Source of the DNA: Chryseobacterium sp. CH25
GTDB taxonomy: Bacteria; Bacteroidota; Bacteroidia; Flavobacteriales; Weeksellaceae
Reading direction: 5' to 3'
Assembly: GCF_004119455.1 (NCBI RefSeq)
Contig: NZ_NRQT01000010.1
Span: forward strand, 1 to 64,000
Length of the DNA: 64,000 nucleotides
The position numbers were made by a program, and so were the translations under genes. Shown here piece by piece: positions 27,404 through 35,850 of the stretch (its first letter is position 1; the number at the start of each line of letters is the position of its first letter). The notes under the pieces are model-generated. The model saw only the letters and a program-made list of their open reading frames with translations. It was not told where the DNA came from and made no database searches.

Positions 27404-27983
27404 TTAAATCCTGTATTTTTGGCAAAGCATTGATTTTAATCTCTTTTTTCTTTTTGTTTAAGAGTTTCTCAGAACCTGTCACCTGTTCATACTCAATTTT
27501 CGTTTTGGCTATTAAGTCAATTTTCGTTTCAAATGTGGTATCTTTTCCATCCCATTTTACCCGTGATATTTTCACCAATTCAAAATTATTTTTATTCAGC
27601 CTGAATTCATAGCTGCTTTTCCTGTGATCAATATCAGTGAGCATTATTAATTTTCCATTTTCAATAAAAAAGTCCGGAACATTATTGCCACTATATTCCC
27701 CATTTTTACGGCTAGGGTATTGCCCCTCAATAAGTTTCGTAGAAGAAACGACCAGTTGAAGTTTCTTATTGGGTTGTGAGAGAAATATTTGCAATCTCGA
27801 TGGTTGCGTCTTATCAGTTATATCCATTTCTACCATAATCCTGTCATTGCGTTTATCATTATTCAGATCCCCCACTTCTTCCTGTATCAGAGATGTAAAA
27901 TTGTTTTTATTAACATTCTGTGAATATAAATTAGCATTGAACAAGAGAATGAATATAACAATGGATGATGATATTTTTTTCAT
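27378..27983 (-). CDS. Secreted protein of unknown function in the lipase-effector block
   Basis: This 201-residue protein starts with a signal peptide (MKKISSSIVIFILLFNANLYSQ, cleaved near residue 22), so it works in the periplasm or outside. A D-x-N-x-D-x-R-x-D segment (VGDLNNDKRNDRIMV, ~40) resembles a calcium-binding FG-GAP/VCBS-like loop. The rest is unrecognised. It follows the lipase-like effector gene and its 113-residue partner in one direction, which makes it a candidate periplasmic immunity protein against the lipase. That is inference from position and export. Confidence 0.6.
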   Translation of the reverse strand: MKKISSSIVIFILLFNANLYSQNVNKNNFTSLIQEEVGDLNNDKRNDRIMVEMDITDKTQPSRLQIFLSQPNKKLQLVVSSTKLIEGQYPSRKNGEYSGNNVPDFFIENGKLIMLTDIDHRKSSYEFRLNKNNFELVKISRVKWDGKDTTFETKIDLIAKTKIEYEQVTGSEKLLNKKKKEIKINALPKIQDLSFSDLEKF

Positions 27984-28023
27984 TTTTTATTTTTATTGAT
28001 CAATAAAACTTTGTCCGTAAAAT

Positions 28024-28365
28024 TTATTTAGCCAAAGGATTATCTATTAAAGCACTGGTTATAATATAAACAGAAAAAATCAGACACATTATATAAAGTA
28101 ATCCTAAAAAAGCAATAATCCGGATTAAATATAATGTCCAGTTATTTTTAATTATTTTTATGAAAATCATATCCATAAGAACAAATAAAATAGTTGTGGG
28201 GATACTTATAATCAAACCAAACTGCTTTATTATTTTTACAATGAGTTCTACATTAACAGATTCAATGATACTACTATAAATATATATAAAATAAACAATT
28301 ACCATTAAATTTGACAGTAAAAAAACGAGTAGCGTTTTGCCAATGACTTGCGTTATATTTTTCAT
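28024..28365 (-). CDS. Small membrane protein, candidate immunity to the lipase effector
   Basis: This 113-residue protein has three hydrophobic helices (~10-32, ~50-72, ~80-104) and no recognised domain. Its ATG overlaps the stop codon of the lipase-like effector gene by 4 bp, so the two are translationally coupled. That tight link is typical of effector-immunity pairs. A membrane location suits protection against a phospholipase, but the function is not shown by sequence. Confidence 0.6.
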   Translation of the reverse strand: MKNITQVIGKTLLVFLLSNLMVIVYFIYIYSSIIESVNVELIVKIIKQFGLIISIPTTILFVLMDMIFIKIIKNNWTLYLIRIIAFLGLLYIMCLIFSVYIITSALIDNPLAK

Positions 28366-30140
28366 ACTTTCTTTCTATATCCTGGATTTTTTCCTGAACT
28401 GAATACGTCTTTTAAACTATCTTCCACTTTTTTCCATAATTGGGTATGGCTTAAACTATGGGATGCCATAGCTAAATAGGAAAGAGATCCCGGTGCTTTC
28501 ATAATCTCTTTGGCAAATGCCTCTTCATCTTTTGAAGTCACCAAATAAGCATGATATTTACCTACAAATTTCGAATATACTTCCAAATTCTTTCTCAGCT
28601 TTGTAATTTCGGTATCTAATTTTCCAAAAACCAAAGGCTCAAGTACCTGATCAATTGTGATTACTACCAAAGCCAACATAGAAGGTTTAATAAACTGGCT
28701 AAATAACCTCATCAGCAAATCTTCCAGCTCCCTGGCGTGTACTGCACCTTGTGCTCCTTTTAAAAAACCATCAAATTCTTTTCTTTTATTTCTGGAATTA
28801 TAGGGATCGCTTTCAAAAATAGGTACATCTATAATGGACAGCGCTTTGGTTTGTTTTTTGGGCGTCCAGGATGTTTCATCAATACTATCAGTGATTCCTT
28901 TATTTTCTCCAAATAAACCTGCTAATAAGCTTAAGAGATAACTATCCTTTGGACTGCTTTTAATGTCAAACAAAGTATTTAAAACGCTCAGTCCCTGTGT
29001 CAGATTTAAATTTTGTGCCCATGTTACTTTATCATGCCCTTTTGCTATACCAGCATTGTAATTATTATACACATCATAGGTCCATCGTAGAAGACTATTT
29101 AAAAGGCTAACAAAAGAATCTTTTTCTTTTTGCAGGTTAGAATTTTCAATTTTTAAAGAATTAATATAGTTGATAAACTCTTTCGTAATCATATTCATTC
29201 CCAAAAAAGCTTTTGCCATTTCTTTCCAAGCCGGAACTGCTCTTTTCTTATGGCTGCTGGGAAGACCTATTCCCTTAAGATAAGTTAGAATAATATCTTT
29301 ATCTACACTTTTCAATGTCTCTATACCCTTTTTAAACTTCTCTATTTCAAAAGACTTCAATAAGCCTTCTAAATTAGTCAAACTGAAGTCTGCAATCAAT
29401 TGTTGGGTCAGATCATACTCATTATGAACATTAATGATCTTACATTCTTTATGTAATTTTCCATGATTCAACTGATGTTTCTTCTGGAAAAAAGGAGTTG
29501 ATAAATACGTGATACTTTTAACCTTCCATTCTTTAGGAAATTCTGTAATCTTACGAGGTTTCAAAATACTGGATTTTGCAATCATGTCCTTACTGGAGAT
29601 AAGCTCTGTAAACTGATTAATGACATTACCTCCATGTGAATGACCAATGAGGTGCAAATGTACTTCCTGATTTTTCCAGCCAGGATACATTCTTAACAAC
29701 AGATCAAATAATCTCTCGGAAGCTTTGATTCTTTCCTTGGTGTCATTATCACCAGACCAACTGAAAAAATCTCCTTCAATATTTAAATCATTAAATTGAG
29801 GTTTAAGTTCCTTGATTCTGTTCCATAAATTATTTAAACTTTCCTTTGTTTCTTGCTTGGTCTTTTCATCAATATATTTCCAATAGCTTGTATTGGCCTT
29901 ATGTTTTGTTCCTTCAGTATTTCCAGGGTCTGTAGTTCCGGCGACAAACATAAGAATATCAATAATTCGCCCTTCTCTTTTAGGGGAATCTTTGGGATCT
30001 CCATATCTCACTCCTTTTCCCACCCCAGTTTCGGTTACGGTCTCTCCGGCAGAAGTAATAATACTTTCTTTGGCATACATATTATGCTCTCCCTCAGAAA
30101 TTTTAGTATACGTTCCCTTTACAATTCTCGTTCTACTCAT
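28362..30140 (-). CDS. Lipase-like T6SS effector with shared N-terminal delivery module
   Basis: This is a 592-residue protein with two parts. Residues 1-~28 (MSRTRIVKGTY, then K-I-x-E and HNMY, ESI) are almost the same as the start of the metzincin-like effector at 31520-32923. Residues ~58-300 form an alpha/beta-hydrolase domain with the nucleophile elbow LIGHSHGGNV (Ser168), preceded by FVAGTTDPG as a possible oxyanion region and followed by candidate Asp and His residues. The C-terminal part (~310-592) is unrecognised. There is no signal peptide, as expected for T6SS cargo. By analogy with Tle phospholipases it may attack target membranes. It is coupled by 4 bp to a membrane protein gene. 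Confidence 0.72.
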   Translation of the reverse strand: MSRTRIVKGTYTKISEGEHNMYAKESIITSAGETVTETGVGKGVRYGDPKDSPKREGRIIDILMFVAGTTDPGNTEGTKHKANTSYWKYIDEKTKQETKESLNNLWNRIKELKPQFNDLNIEGDFFSWSGDNDTKERIKASERLFDLLLRMYPGWKNQEVHLHLIGHSHGGNVINQFTELISSKDMIAKSSILKPRKITEFPKEWKVKSITYLSTPFFQKKHQLNHGKLHKECKIINVHNEYDLTQQLIADFSLTNLEGLLKSFEIEKFKKGIETLKSVDKDIILTYLKGIGLPSSHKKRAVPAWKEMAKAFLGMNMITKEFINYINSLKIENSNLQKEKDSFVSLLNSLLRWTYDVYNNYNAGIAKGHDKVTWAQNLNLTQGLSVLNTLFDIKSSPKDSYLLSLLAGLFGENKGITDSIDETSWTPKKQTKALSIIDVPIFESDPYNSRNKRKEFDGFLKGAQGAVHARELEDLLMRLFSQFIKPSMLALVVITIDQVLEPLVFGKLDTEITKLRKNLEVYSKFVGKYHAYLVTSKDEEAFAKEIMKAPGSLSYLAMASHSLSHTQLWKKVEDSLKDVFSSGKNPGYRKKV

Positions 30141-30278
30141 GGCTTAATGATATTAAAATTTTCCTTAGCTACTGTTTACTGTTTTTATATTTCCGGATAA
30201 AAAGATACTACTAAAATAGCATTTTTATTATTTATTTTTATGAATTGTATTCAATTCAGTTTTGATATAAAAGCTTAA

Positions 30279-30892
30279 TTAACTGCTTACAAACGGAACT
30301 TTTTTTTTCTCCAACTCTTTACCTGTCTGACCATCTAAAACTACCCTTTGTATATCTCCACCAGGGATAAGATATTTTATTACCCATACTTTTTTACCAT
30401 TAAGGGTTTCTTTTCTTACCTGAGTATAAAAACCCGATTCATGATATCCCTTCGGAAGCTCAATCTTATTCTTTTCGCAATATCTCACTAACTTTTCAGG
30501 GGTAAAACCATACCCTTCATCTGTATTTTCTTCCTTGACAAGCTTACCAGATTCATCAAAATAGTACCAGACACCAATAGAAGATCCTTCATTGAAAAGC
30601 CTCCCCTTCTTTTTTATATATCCATTATCGTAAAAAAACTTATTAGTATGTAAGAATGAATTACGATTAAAACTACGTTCTCTGTATATAGCACCTGATG
30701 GTTGAAAATTATCCTGAATGGACAAATCATCTCCCATATCAAGAATTAAGATTTCATTTTTTGAATTTTTTGAAAATTTTCAATATCAAATTTTTCAAAT
30801 TTATTATCAACTGTGGGTAACATATCTTTTCTATTCTGCGACTTACAAGAAATAACAAGTACTAAAATTAGAAAAAACATCACCTTTTTCAT
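30279..30892 (-). pseudogene. Frameshifted lipoprotein, paralogue of the next gene (immunity candidate)
   Basis: This is a duplicate of the 201-residue lipoprotein at 30913-31518. The N-terminal piece (ATG at 30892) has signal and lipobox LVISC (Cys16) but stops after 48 codons. The rest continues in another frame to 30279. One extra A in the A6 run 30766-30771 would give FQKNSKNEILILDMGDD, matching FEKNST in the paralogue and restoring 204 residues. The C-terminal ~110 residues are almost identical to the paralogue and contain MORN-like GSSIGVWYYFDESGKLVKEE. Either a real break in a spare immunity gene or a homopolymer error is possible. Confidence 0.7.
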
Positions 30893-30912
30893 ATTTTTTT
30901 TGAAAATATTCA

Positions 30913-31518
30913 CTAGCTGCTTACAAACGGAACTACTTTTTTCTCCAACTCTTTACCTGTCTGACCATCTAAAACTAATTTTTGTATATCTCCTCCCGGA
31001 ATAAGATATTTTATTACCCATACTTTTTTACCATTAAGAGTTTCTTTTCTTACCTGAGTATAAAAACCCGATTCATGATATCCCTTCGGAAGCTCAATCT
31101 TATTCTTTTCGCAATATCCCACTACCTTTTCAGGGGTGAAATTATACCCTTCATCTGTATTTTCTTCTTTAACAAGCTTACCTGACTCATCAAAATAATA
31201 CCAGATACCTATGGGTGAACCTTCATTAAAGGCAATCCCTTTTTCTTTTATATTCCCGCTTCTATAAAATAGAATATTCTTATTAAACACACTATTATTA
31301 TCATATTGTTGTCTTATGTATCCAAATGACTGTCTGTCTTCAATAATTATATCATTATCAATGTTTTTTACAAATGTTCCTCTTGTAGAATTTTTCTCAA
31401 AGTATTCCACATCGAATTTCTCTAAAGATCTATCAATTGTTGGTATCATTTTATTATTTTTTTGAGACTGGCATTGTATAAATGCATTAATCAATACCAT
31501 TAGAATCATTTTTTTCAT
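30913..31518 (-). CDS. Lipoprotein, candidate immunity to the metzincin effector
   Basis: This 201-residue protein has a signal peptide and a likely lipobox FIQC (Cys16), so it should sit on a periplasm-facing membrane. The C-terminal half has a YwqK/MORN-type motif (EGSPIGIWYYFDESGKLVKE) and a beta-rich end (VWVIKYLIPGGDIQKLVLDG) resembling small propeptide-like folds. It starts 1 bp after the metzincin-like effector gene and is duplicated just downstream. Tight linkage, periplasmic location and duplication fit an immunity lipoprotein against a periplasm-acting protease. Confidence 0.65.
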   Translation of the reverse strand: MKKMILMVLINAFIQCQSQKNNKMIPTIDRSLEKFDVEYFEKNSTRGTFVKNIDNDIIIEDRQSFGYIRQQYDNNSVFNKNILFYRSGNIKEKGIAFNEGSPIGIWYYFDESGKLVKEENTDEGYNFTPEKVVGYCEKNKIELPKGYHESGFYTQVRKETLNGKKVWVIKYLIPGGDIQKLVLDGQTGKELEKKVVPFVSS

Positions 31519-31519
31519 A

Positions 31520-32923
31520 CTACTTAATTGAATTGTTAGCCTGTTTCCATTCCCAATAAAATAATGAACACCTATTACTGTTGTTGCCCGAGCCTAAACG
31601 ATGTGAATAATCTAAAAGATTGTCAGTTTTCTTAAACTCATATGTAAACAACGCATCTGATGTAGTTTTTTTATTGGTGAAAGTATGAGGTAAATTCATT
31701 GCATGCAGAAATTCATGAGCTGCAGTCTGGTCATTTTTACTTTTGAATACAACAACATAATCAGCTCCAGGAGATGAATACCCTGATACATTCCCTCCAG
31801 CTGGATTATAGCCATTTTCATCAAAATAAAAGGCTTTAAAATGCTTATTATATTTACCTGGATATGTTTTCTCTAATTTATTTTTTAAATAGCTAACTAA
31901 CGACTTACCTCCACTAGATTTACCAGAATCTATCTCACTATTCGTAATAAAATTATTAAAGTCTTTTTCAGCGGTAAGATCTAACTCCACAATAATAGAA
32001 GAATCAGAAAGTTGGATATAAGCCTGTTCAAGATATTGATTAATTCGGCTTTTCTCAAGAGTAGCATTTGGCTTTTCTTCTTTTTTTGATGATATAGCTG
32101 GTGTTCTTATTTCAACAAAAACAACATCCTTCTTCTTATGTTTTGTTGCATCATTAGCCCAGACGTTTACCCTTCCAACGATTGCTTCTACAGTTGTTCC
32201 CTTATCATCCTTAAAGGCTTTTAACTCTATTGTCTGATCTGCAGTAAACTCTTTAATGCATTTAATAATTACTTCAAAATCATTCAAAGAGACTTTTTTC
32301 TTCCCTTTAATTTCAATTTTATTAGGAGTAAATGTGAAATAATCAGACTTTGTAAATTCCAGATAATCTGCTTCATCTTTAATCTCCGCAAAGAAAGTTA
32401 TTTTTGCTTCTTTATCTTTCTTCAGAGAAAGCCATGGGACATAATATTCTTCTGCTACTTCTTTTCCAGCTTTATCTTTATGGGTTTTCCAAGGTATAGA
32501 AAAAGGTTTATACTCTCTTTTTAAAGTATTAAACATTGTTTCATCAGCCTTAAAAACCCCATCATATTTGTTAACGTAAGTAGATTGAGAATTATCTACT
32601 AATTTTTTATATGTTGAATCAAAATATTGATAAGCAACTACATCTTTAAATGAATTATCATTAAAAAGTTTAGTATCGTCTAATCTTACCCAGTCAAAAC
32701 CAAACTCACCTTTCCAATTTTTATTGGGACGAAATTGTACAATCAACTGTATAAGCTGTTCTAATGGCGGAGAATCAGGTTCATTGAAGCTCACTCCTTT
32801 AGCCTCACCTTTTTCAGTAAACCATTTAAGGGCACGGGAGACAATGCTCTCCTGTGAGTACATATTGTGATCTTCTTCAGTGATTTTATTGTAAGTACCC
32901 TTTACAATTCTTGTGCGGCTCAT
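31520..32923 (-). CDS. Metzincin-like protease effector with shared N-terminal module
   Basis: This 467-residue protein opens with the MSRTRIVKGTY module shared with the lipase-like effector. Of the first 27 residues 21 are identical. The middle (~60-290) is beta-rich and unrecognised. A zincin domain (~310-467) carries AAHEFLHAMNLPH, with ligands His403, His407 and His413 and catalytic Glu404. The spacing HExxHxxxxxH is metzincin-like, but Asn410 stands where glycine is usual. No signal peptide is present. The gene begins 2 bp after vgrG2 ends and is followed 1 bp later by a lipoprotein gene, so it is probably cargo of VgrG2 that cuts periplasmic or wall-bound proteins of rivals. The target is unknown. 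Confidence 0.72.
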   Translation of the reverse strand: MSRTRIVKGTYNKITEEDHNMYSQESIVSRALKWFTEKGEAKGVSFNEPDSPPLEQLIQLIVQFRPNKNWKGEFGFDWVRLDDTKLFNDNSFKDVVAYQYFDSTYKKLVDNSQSTYVNKYDGVFKADETMFNTLKREYKPFSIPWKTHKDKAGKEVAEEYYVPWLSLKKDKEAKITFFAEIKDEADYLEFTKSDYFTFTPNKIEIKGKKKVSLNDFEVIIKCIKEFTADQTIELKAFKDDKGTTVEAIVGRVNVWANDATKHKKKDVVFVEIRTPAISSKKEEKPNATLEKSRINQYLEQAYIQLSDSSIIVELDLTAEKDFNNFITNSEIDSGKSSGGKSLVSYLKNKLEKTYPGKYNKHFKAFYFDENGYNPAGGNVSGYSSPGADYVVVFKSKNDQTAAHEFLHAMNLPHTFTNKKTTSDALFTYEFKKTDNLLDYSHRLGSGNNSNRCSLFYWEWKQANNSIK

Positions 32924-32925
32924 TG

Positions 32926-34857
32926 CTAATGGGCTTTAGATTTCTCACCACTGTTATTCTGTACTTCCTGCTGTGCGTGTTTATTGATAGAGGCATTGGA
33001 TGTAATATTCATTTCTTTTTCAGAAACTTCATTACGTCCTTTTTTTGTTTCGCTGTGTACATCTCCTTCAATAATCTCCGTAAGTTTTCCGGTAATAAAC
33101 GTACTTGCATTTCCAATGACTGAGGTAAGTTTCATAGCTCCTACGCTTTCAGTATTGTTCAGTCCTATGCTGTCAGATTTATTCATTCCCACTGTTGTCG
33201 TCATATTTTCACCTACATTGATGTTCATATTCTTACAATTCAGGGTCATGGTTTCCGGAGCGGTGATATTGATATTGCTTCCGGTAGTATCCAGGTGAAT
33301 TTCATTACCGCTTTTATCCGTAATAATGATACTTTCATCTTCTGTAAAGACAATTCTGTGTCCGCTTCTTGTCTGGATAGATTTTACACGGTTGTCTGCA
33401 CCTCCTCCAAGGCCAATTCCACCATGGAACATTCCCCCCATTACAAACGGACGGTCCGGGTGACTGTGCACAAAGTTGACCATTACCTGGTCTCCAACTT
33501 CCGGAATGGCTACATATCCACGGTTTTGAGTGATCTGATCTGTTCCTCCTGCATCAGGACTCATCACTCTTACAAAGTGAGTGGTATCATTCATCTGCCA
33601 GTCAAATCTTACCTGCACTCTTCCCTGTCCTTCCGGGTCTGCATTGGCAATTACGGTGGCAATCTGAGGCTGTGCTACAGGAACTGTAAATTCAGGTTTT
33701 GGTAAAAATCCTGTATCTGCAGCTATAGATTCAAAACTTCCTTTATAATGTCCGATGGTATCAATTTCGTGAACAGCTTCGGTAACCATAACTTTGGTAA
33801 AATAAGAGGTTTCGTTACTGTCCGGTTTTCTCATGTGAATGTCTACTACACATCCCGGGTGTAGGAATGGTACTGTTGTAGAACCTGAAACTGAGAATAC
33901 ACTTACGGCTTCACTTCCTGCAGTACTTCTCTGAGAATGTTCCACATCCAGATGGGTAGATGCCTTAATAGGTGCTACCTGAAGTGCAGGTGTTTTATAG
34001 ATTTTATCGTTATGGCCATATGCTGTTTTAGCCAGATCTCCCAAATGGTTAACCGGAGTTTCACCGGAAGTCAGCTTTTCATTTTTACTGCTGTTATAAC
34101 CGTAGTATTGTGGTTTTGTATGGACTGCTTTCAGTTCTACCCTGATATCATCAGCATTGCTTCCGTAAGTAAGCTTTATAGGCTTGTTCTGAGGTGGAAG
34201 TTTTCCGAAGTGAAGAACTTCGCCGTCATAGTAAAACTGTTCTCCATAGGCTTCTGCCATTCTTGCAAGATAGTTATAATGCGTTTCGTTGTATTGGCTG
34301 CTGTAGATAATCTGAGAATAATCGTTGGTATCCACTCTGATATCAAAACGTCCTTTATCAATTCCCTGTTTAATTACTTCTTCGGCAATGATTCCCATAT
34401 TAACAGGCTGGCCGCCACCAAAACTCTGGATGTGCGGAGCTCCATCCAACAGAATTGTTGGGCTATATCCTGAAAGCACGATATTTCCAAGGCTCATCTT
34501 TTCCTGACTGAACCCTACTTTGGTAATGAGTCCAACGAAGTTTCTTTCGGGACTGTTATCAATATCTTTATAGGAAATAATAGCGGTAAGACGTTTCCCC
34601 AAAAACTTATTAGCCTCCTCAAGGGTATGACTCTGTCTGTCTCCCAATGCATCATGGGCAAGAGTAAGGCTGAATTCGTGATGGTGATCTGCTTTTTGCT
34701 TAAGTGTGAAATGTTTGTAATACTTAATAATCTTTCCCTCCACAACCAGTGAAAGTTTTACCAACCGGTTGATCCCTGCATGGTGGTTTTCAGATACCCC
34801 ATCAGCATTTTGTGATGGACGGAAAGAAGAACCCTTTGTCTTTGTTTCGGTTTTCAT
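32926..34857 (-). CDS. vgrG: VgrG/TssI spike protein, copy 2
   Basis: This 643-residue spike protein has a gp27-like hub (from VEGKIIKYYKHFTLKQ, residue ~36), an OB-fold region with FVHSHPDRPFVMGGMFHGG (~475) and a beta-helix needle (~515-600) of repeated TT-V-G-x-N units. It ends in a Ser/Lys/Glu-rich tail (NSGEKSKAH). It lacks the ~80-residue N-terminal extension of VgrG1 and the needle differs, while the hub is very similar at DNA and protein level, as in recombined paralogues. The effector gene with the metzincin domain follows after 2 bp, making it the likely cargo. Confidence 0.93.
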   Translation of the reverse strand: MKTETKTKGSSFRPSQNADGVSENHHAGINRLVKLSLVVEGKIIKYYKHFTLKQKADHHHEFSLTLAHDALGDRQSHTLEEANKFLGKRLTAIISYKDIDNSPERNFVGLITKVGFSQEKMSLGNIVLSGYSPTILLDGAPHIQSFGGGQPVNMGIIAEEVIKQGIDKGRFDIRVDTNDYSQIIYSSQYNETHYNYLARMAEAYGEQFYYDGEVLHFGKLPPQNKPIKLTYGSNADDIRVELKAVHTKPQYYGYNSSKNEKLTSGETPVNHLGDLAKTAYGHNDKIYKTPALQVAPIKASTHLDVEHSQRSTAGSEAVSVFSVSGSTTVPFLHPGCVVDIHMRKPDSNETSYFTKVMVTEAVHEIDTIGHYKGSFESIAADTGFLPKPEFTVPVAQPQIATVIANADPEGQGRVQVRFDWQMNDTTHFVRVMSPDAGGTDQITQNRGYVAIPEVGDQVMVNFVHSHPDRPFVMGGMFHGGIGLGGGADNRVKSIQTRSGHRIVFTEDESIIITDKSGNEIHLDTTGSNINITAPETMTLNCKNMNINVGENMTTTVGMNKSDSIGLNNTESVGAMKLTSVIGNASTFITGKLTEIIEGDVHSETKKGRNEVSEKEMNITSNASINKHAQQEVQNNSGEKSKAH

Positions 34858-34962
34858 ATGCTTTGTGTTTAGTTTAGTATTAAAGATAGCAATATTTTAC
34901 AAAATAGTCATCATATCAATGAGATATGAAAAATTAATCAACATAAAAAAATTTCTGTCAGG

Positions 34963-35000
34963 CAAAAAAAGACCGTCTTTAACATGGACAGTCTTTTTTT
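34963..35000 (-). terminator. Terminator downstream of hcp copy 3
   Basis: On the minus strand AAAAAAAGACTGTC pairs with GACGGTCTTTTTTT (one G-T wobble). Confidence 0.85.
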
Positions 35001-35026
35001 ATGAATGTTGATAATGTGTAACAATT

Positions 35027-35434
35027 TTAGCTTGTTGGCCAAAGTCCGGCATATTCAGAATTACCATAGCTGATGGTTTCAGCACTCACTACGAAACTAA
35101 TGAACATACTGTTGCTGTCTACAGCATCAAATTCTACCTGGTGCTGGATAACGTAACCGTTCTGCCAGTTCAAAGTGATTAATGTTCCTTCTTCGTGAGA
35201 TTTGTTGAAAGTAATTTCTCCTACTGTAGGCTTATATTTTCCGTTCAGTAAACTTTCTAAGATATCTGATTTTTCAGTAGCTTCTACTGTAACTTTGATT
35301 AGTGCGTTAGAAGGGTCTGATGCTACACGTCCTGATACATCTGTTGATCTTGATACGCTGTAGTTCATTTTTAGTAATTTCTGACCTTCTCCGTTGTTGA
35401 ATTTTAAGATTCCTCTCGAATTTCTTTCTGCCAT
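35027..35434 (-). CDS. tssD: Hcp/TssD tube protein, copy 3
   Basis: This 135-residue tube protein differs from copies 1 and 2 at about a dozen positions, mostly in the C-terminal half (for example VSAETISYGNSEYAG), and lacks the last residues. It could form mixed or alternative tubes, perhaps suited to VgrG2. It is free-standing, with the same operator, promoter and leader as its sister genes and its own terminator. Confidence 0.93.
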   Translation of the reverse strand: MAERNSRGILKFNNGEGQKLLKMNYSVSRSTDVSGRVASDPSNALIKVTVEATEKSDILESLLNGKYKPTVGEITFNKSHEEGTLITLNWQNGYVIQHQVEFDAVDSNSMFISFVVSAETISYGNSEYAGLWPTS

Positions 35435-35486
35435 GATTTGTAAATTTTAACCGTTAGTAATATTTTGTGATTCAGTGATTGTTTAG

Positions 35487-35494
35487 CAAATATA
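35487..35494 (-). promoter_or_regulatory. hcp3 promoter -7 element
   Basis: TATATTTG on the minus strand, 53-60 bp upstream of the hcp3 ATG, at the same place as in hcp2. Confidence 0.75.
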
Positions 35495-35543
35495 GAAGGT
35501 CTTTTTCTCTAAAAAAAACTTTTCACCATAAATTTGAGAAATT

Positions 35544-35577
35544 GTAGTAGTTCTACGACTTTTTGTAGTAATTCTAC
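35544..35577 (-). promoter_or_regulatory. hcp3 tandem palindromic operator
   Basis: GTAGTAGTTCTAC (35544-35556) and GTAGTAATTCTAC (35565-35577), 21 bp apart, in the same order and position as at hcp1 and hcp2. The remaining 35578-35797 shows no gene or repeat. Confidence 0.75.
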
Positions 35578-35797
35578 GACAATGGATTTATACCCCACCT
35601 CATAACAACCACCAATAAAGCATTTTAAACTTTATCCCCAATGAAAGAAAAAATACACTTTTACACTTAATCGAGAAATAAAAGTCCTTATCAATTCAAA
35701 AATGAAAGATTTTTAATTAAAATCCCGCATCAGAAATCAGGAAGAATATTCCGTCATCAAAATAGTATGAAGGTATTCGACAACGTATTGTTCAATA

Positions 35798-35831
35798 AAA
35801 AAAGCAGAAGTAAGATTACTTCTGCTTTTTT
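35798..35831 (-). terminator. Terminator after tssR
   Basis: AAAAAAGCAGAAGTA and TACTTCTGCTTTTTT form a perfect 15-bp stem directly after the tssR stop codon. It closes the tssO-PKD-tssR operon. Confidence 0.9.
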
Positions 35832-35850
35832 ATGATGATAAAACTAACAA

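Noticed and set aside
33937..34473. 178-codon plus-strand ORF
   Set aside because: Antisense shadow of vgrG2.
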